A program made the position numbers and the translations under genes. Source: Zygnema cylindricum (lineage: Eukaryota; Streptophyta; Zygnematophyceae; Zygnematales; Zygnemataceae). From it: DNA of 64,000 nt. Shown here one piece after another: positions 45,863 to 55,775 of this stretch. The notes under the pieces were generated by a model. The model ran no database searches, was not told where the DNA came from, and saw only the letters and a program-made list of their open reading frames with translations. The stretch lies in NCBI GenBank assembly GCA_037447655.1, contig JBBHKE010000493.1:21681-85680 (forward strand), read 5' to 3'. The number at the start of each line of letters is the position of its first letter. Position 1 is the first letter of the stretch.

Positions 45863-48800
45863 TTTGTAATTTAGATAACAATTCCTGTTAGCGCTAACAG
45901 TTTGTGTAATTTAGATAACAATTCTTGTTAGCGCTAGCAGTTTGTGTATGTTAGATAACAATTCCTGTTAGCGCTAAGAGGTTGTGTAACTTAGGTAACA
46001 AATCCTGTTAACGCTAACAGTTTGTGTAGGTTAGGTAACAATTCATGTTAGCGCTAAGAGGTTGTGTAACTTAGGTAACAAATCTTGTTAGTGTTAAGAG
46101 TTTGTGTAAATTAGGTAAAAATTCTTGTTAGCGCTAACAACTTGTGTAAGTTAGGTTACAATTCCTGTTAGCGCTAACATTTTGTGTAATTTAGATAAAA
46201 ATTCCAAAACCGCTAACAGTTTGTGTAATTTAGGTAACTATTTATGTTAGCGCTTACAATTTGTGTAATTTAGATAACAATTCATGTTAGCGCTAACACT
46301 ATTTGTAATTAAGATAACAATTCTTGTTAGCGCTAACAGTTCGTGTAAATTAGGTAACAATTCCTGTTAACGCTAACAGTTTGTGTAGGTTAGGTAACAA
46401 TTCATGTTAGCGCTAAGAGGTTGTGTAAGTTAGGTAACAATTCCTGTTAGCGCTAACAGTTTGTGTAATTTTGGTAACAATTCTTGTTAGCGCTGTAACA
46501 ATTATTGTTAGCGCTAACAGTTTGTGTAAGTTAGGTAACAATTCATGTTAGCGCTAACAATTTGTGTAATTTAGATAAAAATTCTTATTAGAGCTAACAA
46601 TTTGTATAATTTAGATAACAATTTCTATTAGCGCTAACAGTTTGTGTAATTTAGATTACAAATCTTTTAAGCCTTAACATTTTCTGTCAGTTAGGTAACA
46701 ATTTTTGTAAGCGCTAACAGTTTGTGTAATTTAGGTAACAATTCTTGTAGAGCTAAAAGTTTGTGAAAGTTAGGTAACAATTCTTGTAGCGCTAACAACT
46801 TGTGTAATTTAGATAATAAATCTTGTAAGCGCTAACAGTTTGTGTAAGTTTGGTAACAATTTTTGTTAGCAGTGTAACAATTCTTGTTAGTGCTAACAAT
46901 TTATGTAAGTTAGTTGACAATTCCTGTTAGCACTAACAATTTGTGTAAAATAGGTGACAATTCCTGATAGAGCTAACAGTTTGTGTAGTTTAGATAACAA
47001 TTCGTGTTAGCGCTAATAGTTTTTGAAAGTTAGGTAACAATTCCTATTAGCGCTAACATTTTGTGAAAGTTAGTTAACTATTCCTTTTAGAGCTAATAGT
47101 TTGTGTAATTTAGATAACAATTTTGTTAGCCCTGGCTAAATTAGGTGACAATCCATGTTAGCAATGACATTTTGTGTTATTTAGGAACAATTTTTTTGTT
47201 TAACACCTGTGTGTGTTAGGTAACAATCCTATAAGCTTAATGTTAGAAAGTTAGGTAACAAATCCAAGAATGTAAATAGGAAAGTAGATAACAATTCTTG
47301 TTAGGGCTAAAAGTTTGTGTAATTTAGATAACTGTTATTGTTAGCGCTAACATTTTGTGCAATTAAGATAACCATTTGTATAAGTTAGGTAACAACTTTT
47401 GTTAGCCCTAACAGTTTCTGTTATTTTGATAACAATCCCAGTTAGTGCTTACAGTTGTTGTTAGTTAGGTATCAATTCATGTTAGCGCTAATAGTTTGTG
47501 TAATTTATGTAAAAATTCATGTTAGCGCTAACAGTTTGTGTAATTTAGATAACAATTCTTGTTAGCGCTAACAATTTGCTTTATTTAGATAACAATTCTT
47601 GTTAGCGCTAATAGTTTGTGTAAGTTAGGTAACAAATCCTGTTAACGTTATCAGTTTGTGTAAGTTAGGTAACAATTCGAGTTAGCGCTAACAACTTGTG
47701 TAAGTTAGGTAAAAATTCCTGTTAGCGCTAATAGTTTGTGTAATTTAGATAACAATTCTTGTTAGCCCATATAGTTTGTGTAAATTAGGTGACAATTCAT
47801 GTTAGCGCTAACAGTTTGTGTTATTTAGGAAACAATTCCTGTTAGCGCTAACAGTTTGTGTAAGTTAGGTAACAAATCCTGTTAGCTGTAACAGTTTGTG
47901 TAAGTTAGGTAACAATTTTTGTTAGCACTAACAGTTTGTGAAATTTAGATATTAATTTATATTAGGGCTAAAAGTTTGTGTAATTTAGATAACAGTTATT
48001 GTTAGCGCTATCATTTTGTGCAATTAAGATAACCATTTGTGTAAGTTAGGTAACAGTTTTTGTTAGCCCTAACAGTTTATGTTATTTTGATAACAATCCC
48101 AATTATTGCTTACAGTTGTTGTTAGTTAGGTATCAATTCATGTTAGCGCTAATAGTTTGTGTTAATTATGTAACTATTTATGTTAGCGCTAACAATTTGC
48201 GTAATTTAGATAACAATTCTTGTTAGCGCTAACAGTTTGTGTAAGTTAGGTAACAATTCGTGTTAGCGCTAATAGTTTGTGTAAGTTAGGAAACAATTCT
48301 TGTTAACGTTAACAGTTTGTGTAGGTTAGGTAACAATTCATGTTAGCGCTAACAGGTTGTGTAAGATAGGTAACAAGTCTTGTTAGTGTTAACAGTTTGT
48401 GTAATTTAGATAACAATTCTTGTTAGGGCTAATAGTTTGTGTAAATTAGGTAAGAAATCTTGTTAGCGATAACAGTTTGTGTAAGTTAGGTAACAATTCC
48501 TGGTAACGCTAACAACTTGTGTAAGTTAGGTAACAATTCCTGTTAGCGGTAACAGTTTGTGTAATTTAGATAACAATTCTTTTTAGCCCTTACAGTTTGT
48601 GTAAATTAGGTGACAATTCATGTTAGCGCTAATAGTTTGTGTAATTTAGGAAACAATTCTTGTTAGCGCTAACAATTTGTGTAAGTAAGGTAACAATTCT
48701 TGTTAGCTGTACCAGTTTGTGTAAGGTAGGTAACAATTTTTGTTAGCGCTAACAGTTTGTGTCATTTAGATAATAATTCATATTAGGGCTAAAAGTTTGT

Positions 48801-49865
48801 GTAAGTTAGGTAACAATTCCTATTAGCACTAACAGTTTGTGTAATTTTGATAACAATTCCTGTTTGCGCCAATAGGTTGTGTAATTTAGATAATAGTTAT
48901 TGTTAGCGCTAACATTTTGTGCGATTAAGATAACCGTTTGAGTAAGTTAGGTAACAGTTTTTGTTAGCGCTAACACTTTCTGTTATTTAGATAACAATCA
49001 TAGTAAGTGCTTACAGTTTGTGTTAGTTAGGTATCAATTCCTGTTAGCGCTAACAATTTGTGTTATTTAGATAACAATTCCTGTTAGGGCTAAAAGATTA
49101 TGTAAGTAAGGTAACAATTCCTGTTAGCGCTAACAATTTGTGTAAGTTAGGTAACAATTCGTGTTAGGACTATTATTTTGTGAAATCTATGTAACAATAC
49201 ATGTTAACGCTAACAGTTTGTGTAATTTAGATAACAATTCTTGTTAGCGCTAATAGTTTGTGTAAGCTAGGTAACAATTTTTGTTAGCGCTAACATTTTG
49301 TGTAAGTCAGGTAACAATTCATGTTAGCGCTAACAGTTTGTGTAATTTAGATAACAATTCTTGTTAGCGCTAACAGTTTGTGCAAGTTAGGTAAGAATTC
49401 ATGTTAGCGCTAACAACTTGTGTAATTTAGGTAACAATAACAAAACCGCTAACAAATTGTGTAAGTTAGGTAATAACTCTTTTTAGCGCTTACTGTTTTT
49501 GTAATTTAGATAAAAATTCCTGTTAGCGCTAACATTTTGTGCAAGTACGGTAAAATTCATGTTAGCGCCAACACTTTGTGTAAGTTAGGTAACAATTCTT
49601 GTTAGTGCTAAGGGTATGTGTAAGTTAGGTAACAATTCCTGTTAGAGCTAACAGTTTGTGTAAATTATGTAACAATTATTGTTAGTGACAACAGTTTGTG
49701 TAAATTAGGTAACAATTGCTGTTAGCGCTAACAATTTGTGTAATTTATATAACAATTCCTGTTTGCGCTAAGAGTATATGTAAGTTAGGTAACAATTCTT
49801 GTTTGCACTAACAGTTAGTGTAAGTTAGGTAACAATTCCTGTTAACGCTAATATTTTGTGTAGGT
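45863..49865. repeat. Satellite B array (third block)
   Basis: About 100 copies of the 40-bp unit. Blocks match the second array: 48763-49050 closely follows 31932-32220, including the rare gtgcgattaagataaccgtt variant. A ~650-bp local repeat joins about 47.35 and 48.0 kb. Near 47110-47290 units are badly decayed. The right end is the start of an LTR (TGTTGTTTTGG). Confidence 0.94.
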
Positions 49866-50693
49866 TGTTGTTTTGGAAAGCTTTAGTCCTCTCTATGCCT
49901 CGAGTGTGAGGGAGAGAGAGTTTCACGACTTAGCATATGTTTGGTTGTAAGTTCGTTTCATTACACACCAGAATTGATGTTCCACTAGATCGGTAGGGAG
50001 TACACCTTTCTATACACTCCCAAGACACAAGTCACTACAAGAAAGAAGACACTTTAAAATATCCGATTGTTTGTGCATAGATATACTTGAGGACAAAATG
50101 GCACATGGAGATTTGTCTACGGTACCGAATGTGATATGTACGCGGCTGAGGGAGACCACCGACAAATGCTGGTCCGTGTGAACCACATACACGACAAATG
50201 ACGTGGCATATAGAATTCTACTCCTTTGTAAATATCTAGTTATGTAGATTTTTGTCTTTGTGTGGTTAGTTGATTAGTAAAGGAATCTTTTTGTGTGACG
50301 TACCTTGTTCGGTTTGAGCCGTAGGTATTTATTGTACGGCTGGTATGCCTCCGTACGTTCAGCAGCATAGGCTTCAGTGTATATTAGTAGGACTTAGATA
50401 ACTTTGAAGTTATGAACATTTTGTAGTCAGAAACTGTACAGCCTGTTTTTGGCATTTTCATCTGTGGATATCTCACAGATCTGTTGGCAAAATTACTTGA
50501 AATTTTGTGTGTATGTTCATCCTGATATTATCTACTTTGTGGTAGATTTGCAGAGCTATTGTGTCTCTGGTTTGGGTTTTATCAACTGTTGAAGTTGCTG
50601 TTTTTCAGACCGGTTTTTGTGAAAGTTTCTTGCTTGGTTTGGTTCCGAGATGACTACACCGGCATCCTCATCGTCTTCGGTTCCGGTTGTTGT
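49866..50693 (+). mobile_element. RLC-C/D-like 5' LTR running into an assembly gap, with gag start
   Basis: TGTTGTTTTGGAAAGCTTTA at 49866 matches the RLC-C LTR start, while tacggctggtatgcctccgt near 50335 and the following 250 bp match the RLC-D LTRs, so these two families are related. An ATG at 50650 opens MTTPASSSSSVPVVV, a Ser/Pro/Val start like RLC-C gag, and is cut by the Ns after 44 nt. In RLC-C the LTR end and primer site come shortly after this point, so they probably fall in the gap. Confidence 0.7.
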
Positions 50694-50703
50694 NNNNNNN
50701 NNN
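50694..50703. other. Assembly gap (10 N)
   Basis: Ten Ns. Left of them is a retrotransposon LTR with the start of gag; right of them is a block that mirrors 51051-51257. The join should not be trusted. Confidence 0.98.
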
Positions 50704-50909
50704 CGTGTAAATAAAAAGTAGTTGAAAACAGACACCGAAATGTTACTTACCTGCGAAGCTAGATAGGAAGGCTATTCCATAACCGATAATGATAATATAT
50801 AGCACCTGCACGAATTTTAAGGAGTCGCACGAGGAGGCATAGATCTCTCAACTTTCCCAACGAAATTCATCAAGAAATCAATATATAACTCCAAAACAGG
50901 CCGAAAACA
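50704..50909. repeat. Mirror-image copy of 51051-51257
   Basis: Reading this block backwards, without complementing, reproduces 51051-51257 (position x pairs with about 101960 minus x; one single-base indel shifts the last part). I count about 11 mismatches and one indel over ~206 bp. The mirror relation runs right up to the Ns. Confidence 0.9.
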
Positions 50910-51008
50910 CTACAACAAGTGTGGGGGCTTGGAGAAGGAGGTCAGAGTCAGACTGCCTCTACTCTTTTTCTATCTAGTAAAGACCTAGAAAATACCCAAA
51001 TATCAACA
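50910..51008 (-). mobile_element. RLC-B LTR fragment (first ~99 bp)
   Basis: Matches the outer end of the RLC-B LTR: acaacaagtgtgggggctt, then gacctagaaaatacccaaat and ATCAACA at 51008. Only the 5' end of an LTR is present. It lies between the two arms of the mirror repeat. Confidence 0.85.
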
Positions 51009-51050
51009 GTAAACCATACGAGTATCGACAAACGCAAAAACAATAACAAA

Positions 51051-51257
51051 ACAAAAGCCGGACAAAACCTCAATATATAACTAAAGAACTACTTAAAGCA
51101 ACCCTTTCAACCCTCCAGGTACGGAGGAGCACGCTGAGGAATTTTAAGCATGTCCACGATATATAATAGTAATTGCCAATACCATATCGGAAGGATAGAT
51201 CCCAACTTCCATTCATTGTAAAGCCACAGACAAAAAGTTGATGAAAAATAAATGTAC
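51051..51257. repeat. Second arm of the mirror repeat
   Basis: Runs on into unique sequence to the right without a gap, so this arm is more likely to be in the true orientation than 50704-50909. Confidence 0.8.
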
Positions 51258-53340
51258 AGAGACTGGAAGGGATGCCTGAATGCGACTCACGATTAAAAGC
51301 CCCATAACCAAATAAAATGTGGAGAATGTCTATGAGGTGACCATGAAAGGTGGAAGAAGATGAGACAAAAAAGAGGGTTGGGAGAGGAAGTTCGGATAAT
51401 AGGAGGGGTGGTGGGTGAAACACCTCGTCAAAATAGCAAAAGCCAGTGGAGGGTCAAGAAGGTTGGGGAGATAATCCACCTGGAACAAATCACTTTACAA
51501 ACAGAATCATGAATTTAAGGTACAAAAGAGGACTCAAGCCTAAGAGGCACCCTAGCACATGAACTATGAACTAAATTTTAAATTTCGCTTTACTTACAAA
51601 TTTATTCATTGAGGATTAATCGACTTTTATACCAACTTGTTCAAATGTTTGAGCACAAAATTTTCTTAGGAGACATCACTGCATTGATGTTTTACCTTTA
51701 GTACTTCCTTAATGCTTAAGTATTCATCTTGACATTTATCTATTCCAAACTGATTAAATACACTTTTGGAAAATCCCTCTTATGCATTAATATTCTTCAA
51801 ATCTTAAACATTACGATCGATCAAAAACTTATACCCAATTATCTCTCATCTAATTTTTTTAGAAACTAAGAACAACGAAATTTAAACTATGGTTTCAAGA
51901 ATTTCAACTAATTCAATTTTGGCTATCTTGATTGTGTTAAAGTAATACAGTTGTATGAGGAGTGCCCAAAGTAAGGGTTTTTATTTGTCGTTTTCATAGA
52001 AAATGGGACTTGTAACGAGAAAATCTTCCTCCGTACGAAAAATGTGTGAGAACCAAAGTACAGTTTGCGTCCTCATGAACTTTGAACATACTCCAATTTG
52101 GCGTTGTTATCATTTCGACCCACTTCTACGTCATTCCAACTCATCTTCAAACTTCTAATAAAATCGAATCGCAAGGCGATTTTATTTAGAGTAACAGTCG
52201 ATTGACGAATAAGAAAACGTTTTCCCCCGCTTCAAACGTTTTCGGATTTTTTTGCACGAGGGAGAGTATGCGCCATTTTTTTCCCTGCTCTTCACACGCA
52301 TGTACATAGGAAAATGGCAAGCATGTACGGTAAAAAGTTCGCAGGGGTCTCGGACATCCACTTTCATTCATGGGTCCTTTGCAAAAGTTTACGTCGTCCT
52401 TGTCTTTCCCCCTCTTTCTCAATTGACCGCTCCTCTTCCTCTCTTATCCAAACAAAATACAGCAACAATGTTATCGAATGAAAGAGTTTTTTTTTTCTTT
52501 TTGTAGAATGCATTTGGTCGTAGTTAGATGGCATATCGAGTCATCAAAGGTAAAGGAATTAAATCCGGGTGGAAATTTTACGTACTAATGACTTCACAAG
52601 GTAGCATAACTTTGTAATGTCACAAAACCCTTAACATCGACTGCTACAAACTACTATTGGTGGTGGACTCCTGACCTTGAGCACTCTCCTTACAGTTTGT
52701 GCATGTTTTCTATGGTCCTTCCTGCCTGATAACACTCATTTTACACGATAGGATTATGGCATAGGCCTATATCCGATTAGACTCTCTTCAAAATTTCAAC
52801 CACTCTTCAAAATGTCAACGTCAATGGAAACCAAAGAACCTTTTCTTGAGTAAATTTAAAGCATTGCAGGCCATTTAATGTGATTTTTCCAGCTACCAAG
52901 TTAAAGCAACATTGAGCTCTATTTTTTTTTTTGGTTCAGACTATGAAGTTTACTTTTTCCTGTGTGCATTCAGTCACATGCGAAGATCCTCACAAAAATA
53001 ACGTAACCCACAACACTGGATTGATCTGATCTTGCTCAAACCGGCCATTTTTCAGAAATTGCTTCGAGTTGTTACCAAAAACACTACAATTAACAACCTT
53101 ATTGGATAAACAAACAAGTACACCAGTTGCAACTCTCCTAGTTGGGAATGTATGACTGTATGACAAGGCAGATCTTTAACAGGGTAAAAAAAAATACATG
53201 AAGCTACAGTTTGCAATCCCACCAATGCCATAGCCATTGCCACCTACGAAAAAATTGTTTCACAAGTACAGGCGAGAGAACCGTGCACCTATGAGTCATG
53301 TGATACCATGTCTACTATGATATCAACCAGACCTCCCTAA
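51258..53340. other. Stretch without a supported gene
   Basis: AT-rich DNA, no satellite, no recognisable coding similarity. An open frame of 117 codons (51423-51070, minus) overlaps the mirror arm and has no family features. A pyrimidine-rich area near 52395-52450 (tttccccctctttctc, ctcctcttcctctctt) looks like plant 5' UTR sequence, but no convincing coding start follows. The left part of the PRPL17 3' flank may reach in. Confidence 0.6.
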
Positions 53341-53449
53341 AGGTAATACTCCCGTTAGGTGATACTCCCTTTAGGTTATACTCCCTTTAGGTAATACTCC
53401 CTTTAGGTGATACTCCCTTTAGGTGATACTCCTTCTAGGTAATACTCCC
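53341..53449. repeat. 16-bp minisatellite, ~7 copies
   Basis: Unit aggtgatactcccttt with variants taat, gat and ttat. It lies ~90 bp beyond the PRPL17 stop codon on the minus strand, so it may be in or just past the 3' UTR. Confidence 0.9.
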
Positions 53450-53535
53450 AGAGAGCTATCAACAGAACAATAAATGAGCTACAAGATATGCCAAAAACCA
53501 TCTACTTCTCCTTTAATCTTTCTTGTGCCTACTTT

Positions 53536-55181
53536 TTATTCTGCATCCTCTTCATCTTCAGCTGCAACCAACTCAATAAATGCCATAGGGGCATTGTCAC
53601 CTCGTCTAGGCATTGTCCTCGTAATCTTTGTATACCCTCCTTGCCTACTGCCATACGATTTCGGAACTTCGTCAAACATGTTTTTCACCACTTGTTCATC
53701 ATAAATGAAAGCCAACGCCTGCCTTCGTTGATGAAGGGAGCCCCCTTTCGCAAGCGTGATCATGTGGTCTACGTATTTCCTGATGGCCTTTGCTCGGGCC
53801 TGAGTGGTTAAGATTTTTCCGTGTCTCAAAACTTCAGTGGTAAGCCCCCTTACGAGTGCTTTACGTTGATCGGCGGGACGTCCCAATCGAGCAATTCTCT
53901 TTCCGTGACGCATCGCAAACCATCTTGAGCCATTAGAGACAAGGGTAGTGATGCCCTCAGAAGCAGTCTCTGCAAGATATCCAACGAGACAGTATCCGTC
54001 AAAAGCAGGAAGAAGAAAACATCTGGACAGAGAGAGAAAGGAATGGACGAGGAGGAAACTAGTTTGAAAGGAAAGTTAGGTGGTGCAGGAGGAGCGAACA
54101 AAAGATCACAGGAGGAATGAGCCCACAAAGAGGACACTCAAAAGGGCAAACAGGCACGAAAAGGGGGAAAAGCTGCAAAGAAAGACACGTGACAGGAAAG
54201 TACATGGACGACCAAGAATACAGAAAAAGGGGAGAACGAGGCACATGGGATTGGTTGAAACACATTCTGCTTACAAACCAGAGGGTGTAGCTCATACAAT
54301 TTAAAAAAACAGCAGCGAGTTCTTCTTCTCGTGGTTTTCTCTCATGGTTCTCAAAGTTTATCTCCAAATTAAGACAGCAGAAACAGCAAACAATGCAGTC
54401 CCCGAGTACAGGATTTTTGACAATTCACGAAGTTTATGACTTTCAAAACCCTCTGTTAACAAATTTTTATGGTAGCGTCTACCACCTTTAAGAAATAATC
54501 GACACAAGACGAAAGCTATCAATAGCCGTGACATAAGCAATACATCAAAGCGAAAAAAATGAAGCCCTAAGGAAATAATATAGGACCCAAATCCAGCGCA
54601 AATAGTGGAAAATGAAGGAAAACCGTCACAATAAGAACCCTAGATAATGGCAGTCACAAAGCATTTCTGCAATTCCAGGGGAGTTACTGTTACTGACAGT
54701 TCAGAATCAGGATTACGACCTCACCTTTTCCACACTGCCACTTATGCTTACACCTTACTACTACATTTTACCATAAATGAATTCCTAATATCATCTCAGA
54801 AACTGAAAGAAGATTTCTTATTAGAAGACTTACATTTAGGTTTTGAATTGAACAGTCCAGCAATGTCTGCCGATTCACAAAGGTGTGGAAAAACCCTCGA
54901 ACAGCAATTCACCTACAAACAATGCACAGTCTTACCAGCAGGAAAAACCCTGAAACAGCAATTAAACCTAAACAATGTATAGCCTTACCTGCAGCCAGAT
55001 TGAGAGGATTCGCCCTCTGTAATCCAGAATAGTTGAGACTCTTCACTCCTTGTGACCGTACAACAAGAGAAGAAGCATTTGGTGCTGTCCTTAAGGACTG
55101 CAATTTCACATTCTGAGAAATTCCTACGGAAGGAAGAGCTGCCTGCATGGCCGTCATAGAGAAAGTCGCCGCCATGGCCAT
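53536..55181 (-). CDS. PRPL17: Plastid ribosomal protein L17 (bL17c), two exons
   Basis: Large-subunit protein of the plastid ribosome, nuclear encoded. Exon 1 is 55181-54989, exon 2 is 53969-53536, with a 1019-bp intron (G|GTAAGG donor, TTGCAG|A acceptor). The join gives 627 nt, 208 codons plus stop, close to the ~211 residues I recall for the Arabidopsis protein. Residues 1 to about 80 are a Ser/Ala/Val-rich, acid-poor transit peptide ([20 protein letters not shown]). The L17 domain starts at residue 84 ([20 protein letters not shown]) and includes [20 protein letters not shown] and [20 protein letters not shown], then an acidic tail DEEDAE. I chose ATG at 55181; four codons upstream in frame is only a GTG. 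CT-rich 5' UTR precedes it, and AATAAA overlaps the stop codon. It is divergent from U2AF35. Confidence 0.95.
54989..55181 (-). other. PRPL17: PRPL17 exon 1 (transit peptide)
   Basis: Codes residues 1-64 and the first base of codon 65. Ends GCTGCAG|GTAAGG. The intron phase and the clean boundary between targeting peptide and mature domain suggest the classic pattern of a transit peptide acquired as a separate exon, an inference. Confidence 0.88.
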
Positions 55182-55775
55182 GGCTGACTTCACAGAGACA
55201 GGAATACTTTTTAACTACAAGAGAAGAGAAGAGAGAGAAGAGAGAGAAGAGAGGGACTCTTAGTAACAAAACTGAATAACTAGCTGCTATCTGTAGGCAT
55301 CACCTTTGTCTCACTTTGATGGATAGGGTTTGTAAGAGTCAAACTTTTCATTAAAGCCGTAGATTCTCTTTTGAAATCAGATCCTAGCCGTTCAAACCTT
55401 TTTTCCGTTTCGCCAAAACACCTTTAGTGTCTCATCTTTTATAATTTGGCGACGTGGAGTATGCGAATCCAAACCTAATTCAATAATGCAAAACAAAATA
55501 CAAATTCATAGAAATTCATAGAAAGAAAATCATAGAAAATTTATAGTATCTCACATCTGCACACTTATTAGGCAGCTTAGCGCCCTTCTAAATTTACTGC
55601 AGATTATAGTGCAGATAAGTACTGTTGTCAAATTTGCAGGATAAAGCTCTCCCTGTATATCTCCTAAGCTACATTCCTTCAAACTGTGAATTGCATGTTA
55701 TCAACCTCGGAAATTTGCAGTTTTGCAACATTTGTAGCCCTCTCCTTTCAGGATTAGACCAGGAGTGAAGGCTCC
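55182..55775. promoter_or_regulatory. Divergent PRPL17 / U2AF35 intergenic region
   Basis: About 590 bp between the two start codons. An agagaagagagagaag run at 55221-55258 is the pyrimidine-rich 5' UTR of PRPL17 on its coding strand. A strong 3' splice site, ccctctcctttcag|gatt at 55751, lies 25 bp before the U2AF35 ATG and suggests a 5'-UTR intron whose first exon lies upstream in this interval. Both promoters must therefore share this space. No clear TATA box was identified. Confidence 0.6.

Noticed and set aside
16866-49865. Calling the region a centromere
   Set aside because: Large satellites with nested retrotransposons fit one, but gene space begins within 4 kb and there is no chromatin evidence in sequence alone.
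50746-50821. A possible minus-strand exon with a hydrophobic peptide ending at CTTCGCAG|GTAAGT
   Set aside because: It lies entirely in the mirror-image block, which is probably reversed by assembly error, so its codons and splice site are not trustworthy.
51070-51423. A 117-codon minus-strand open frame as a gene
   Set aside because: It crosses the mirror-repeat arm, shows no family motif, and has no supporting splice or promoter signals.
55182-55193. A PRPL17 start four codons upstream at 55193
   Set aside because: The codon there is GTG, not ATG. The first ATG, in good context, is at 55181.
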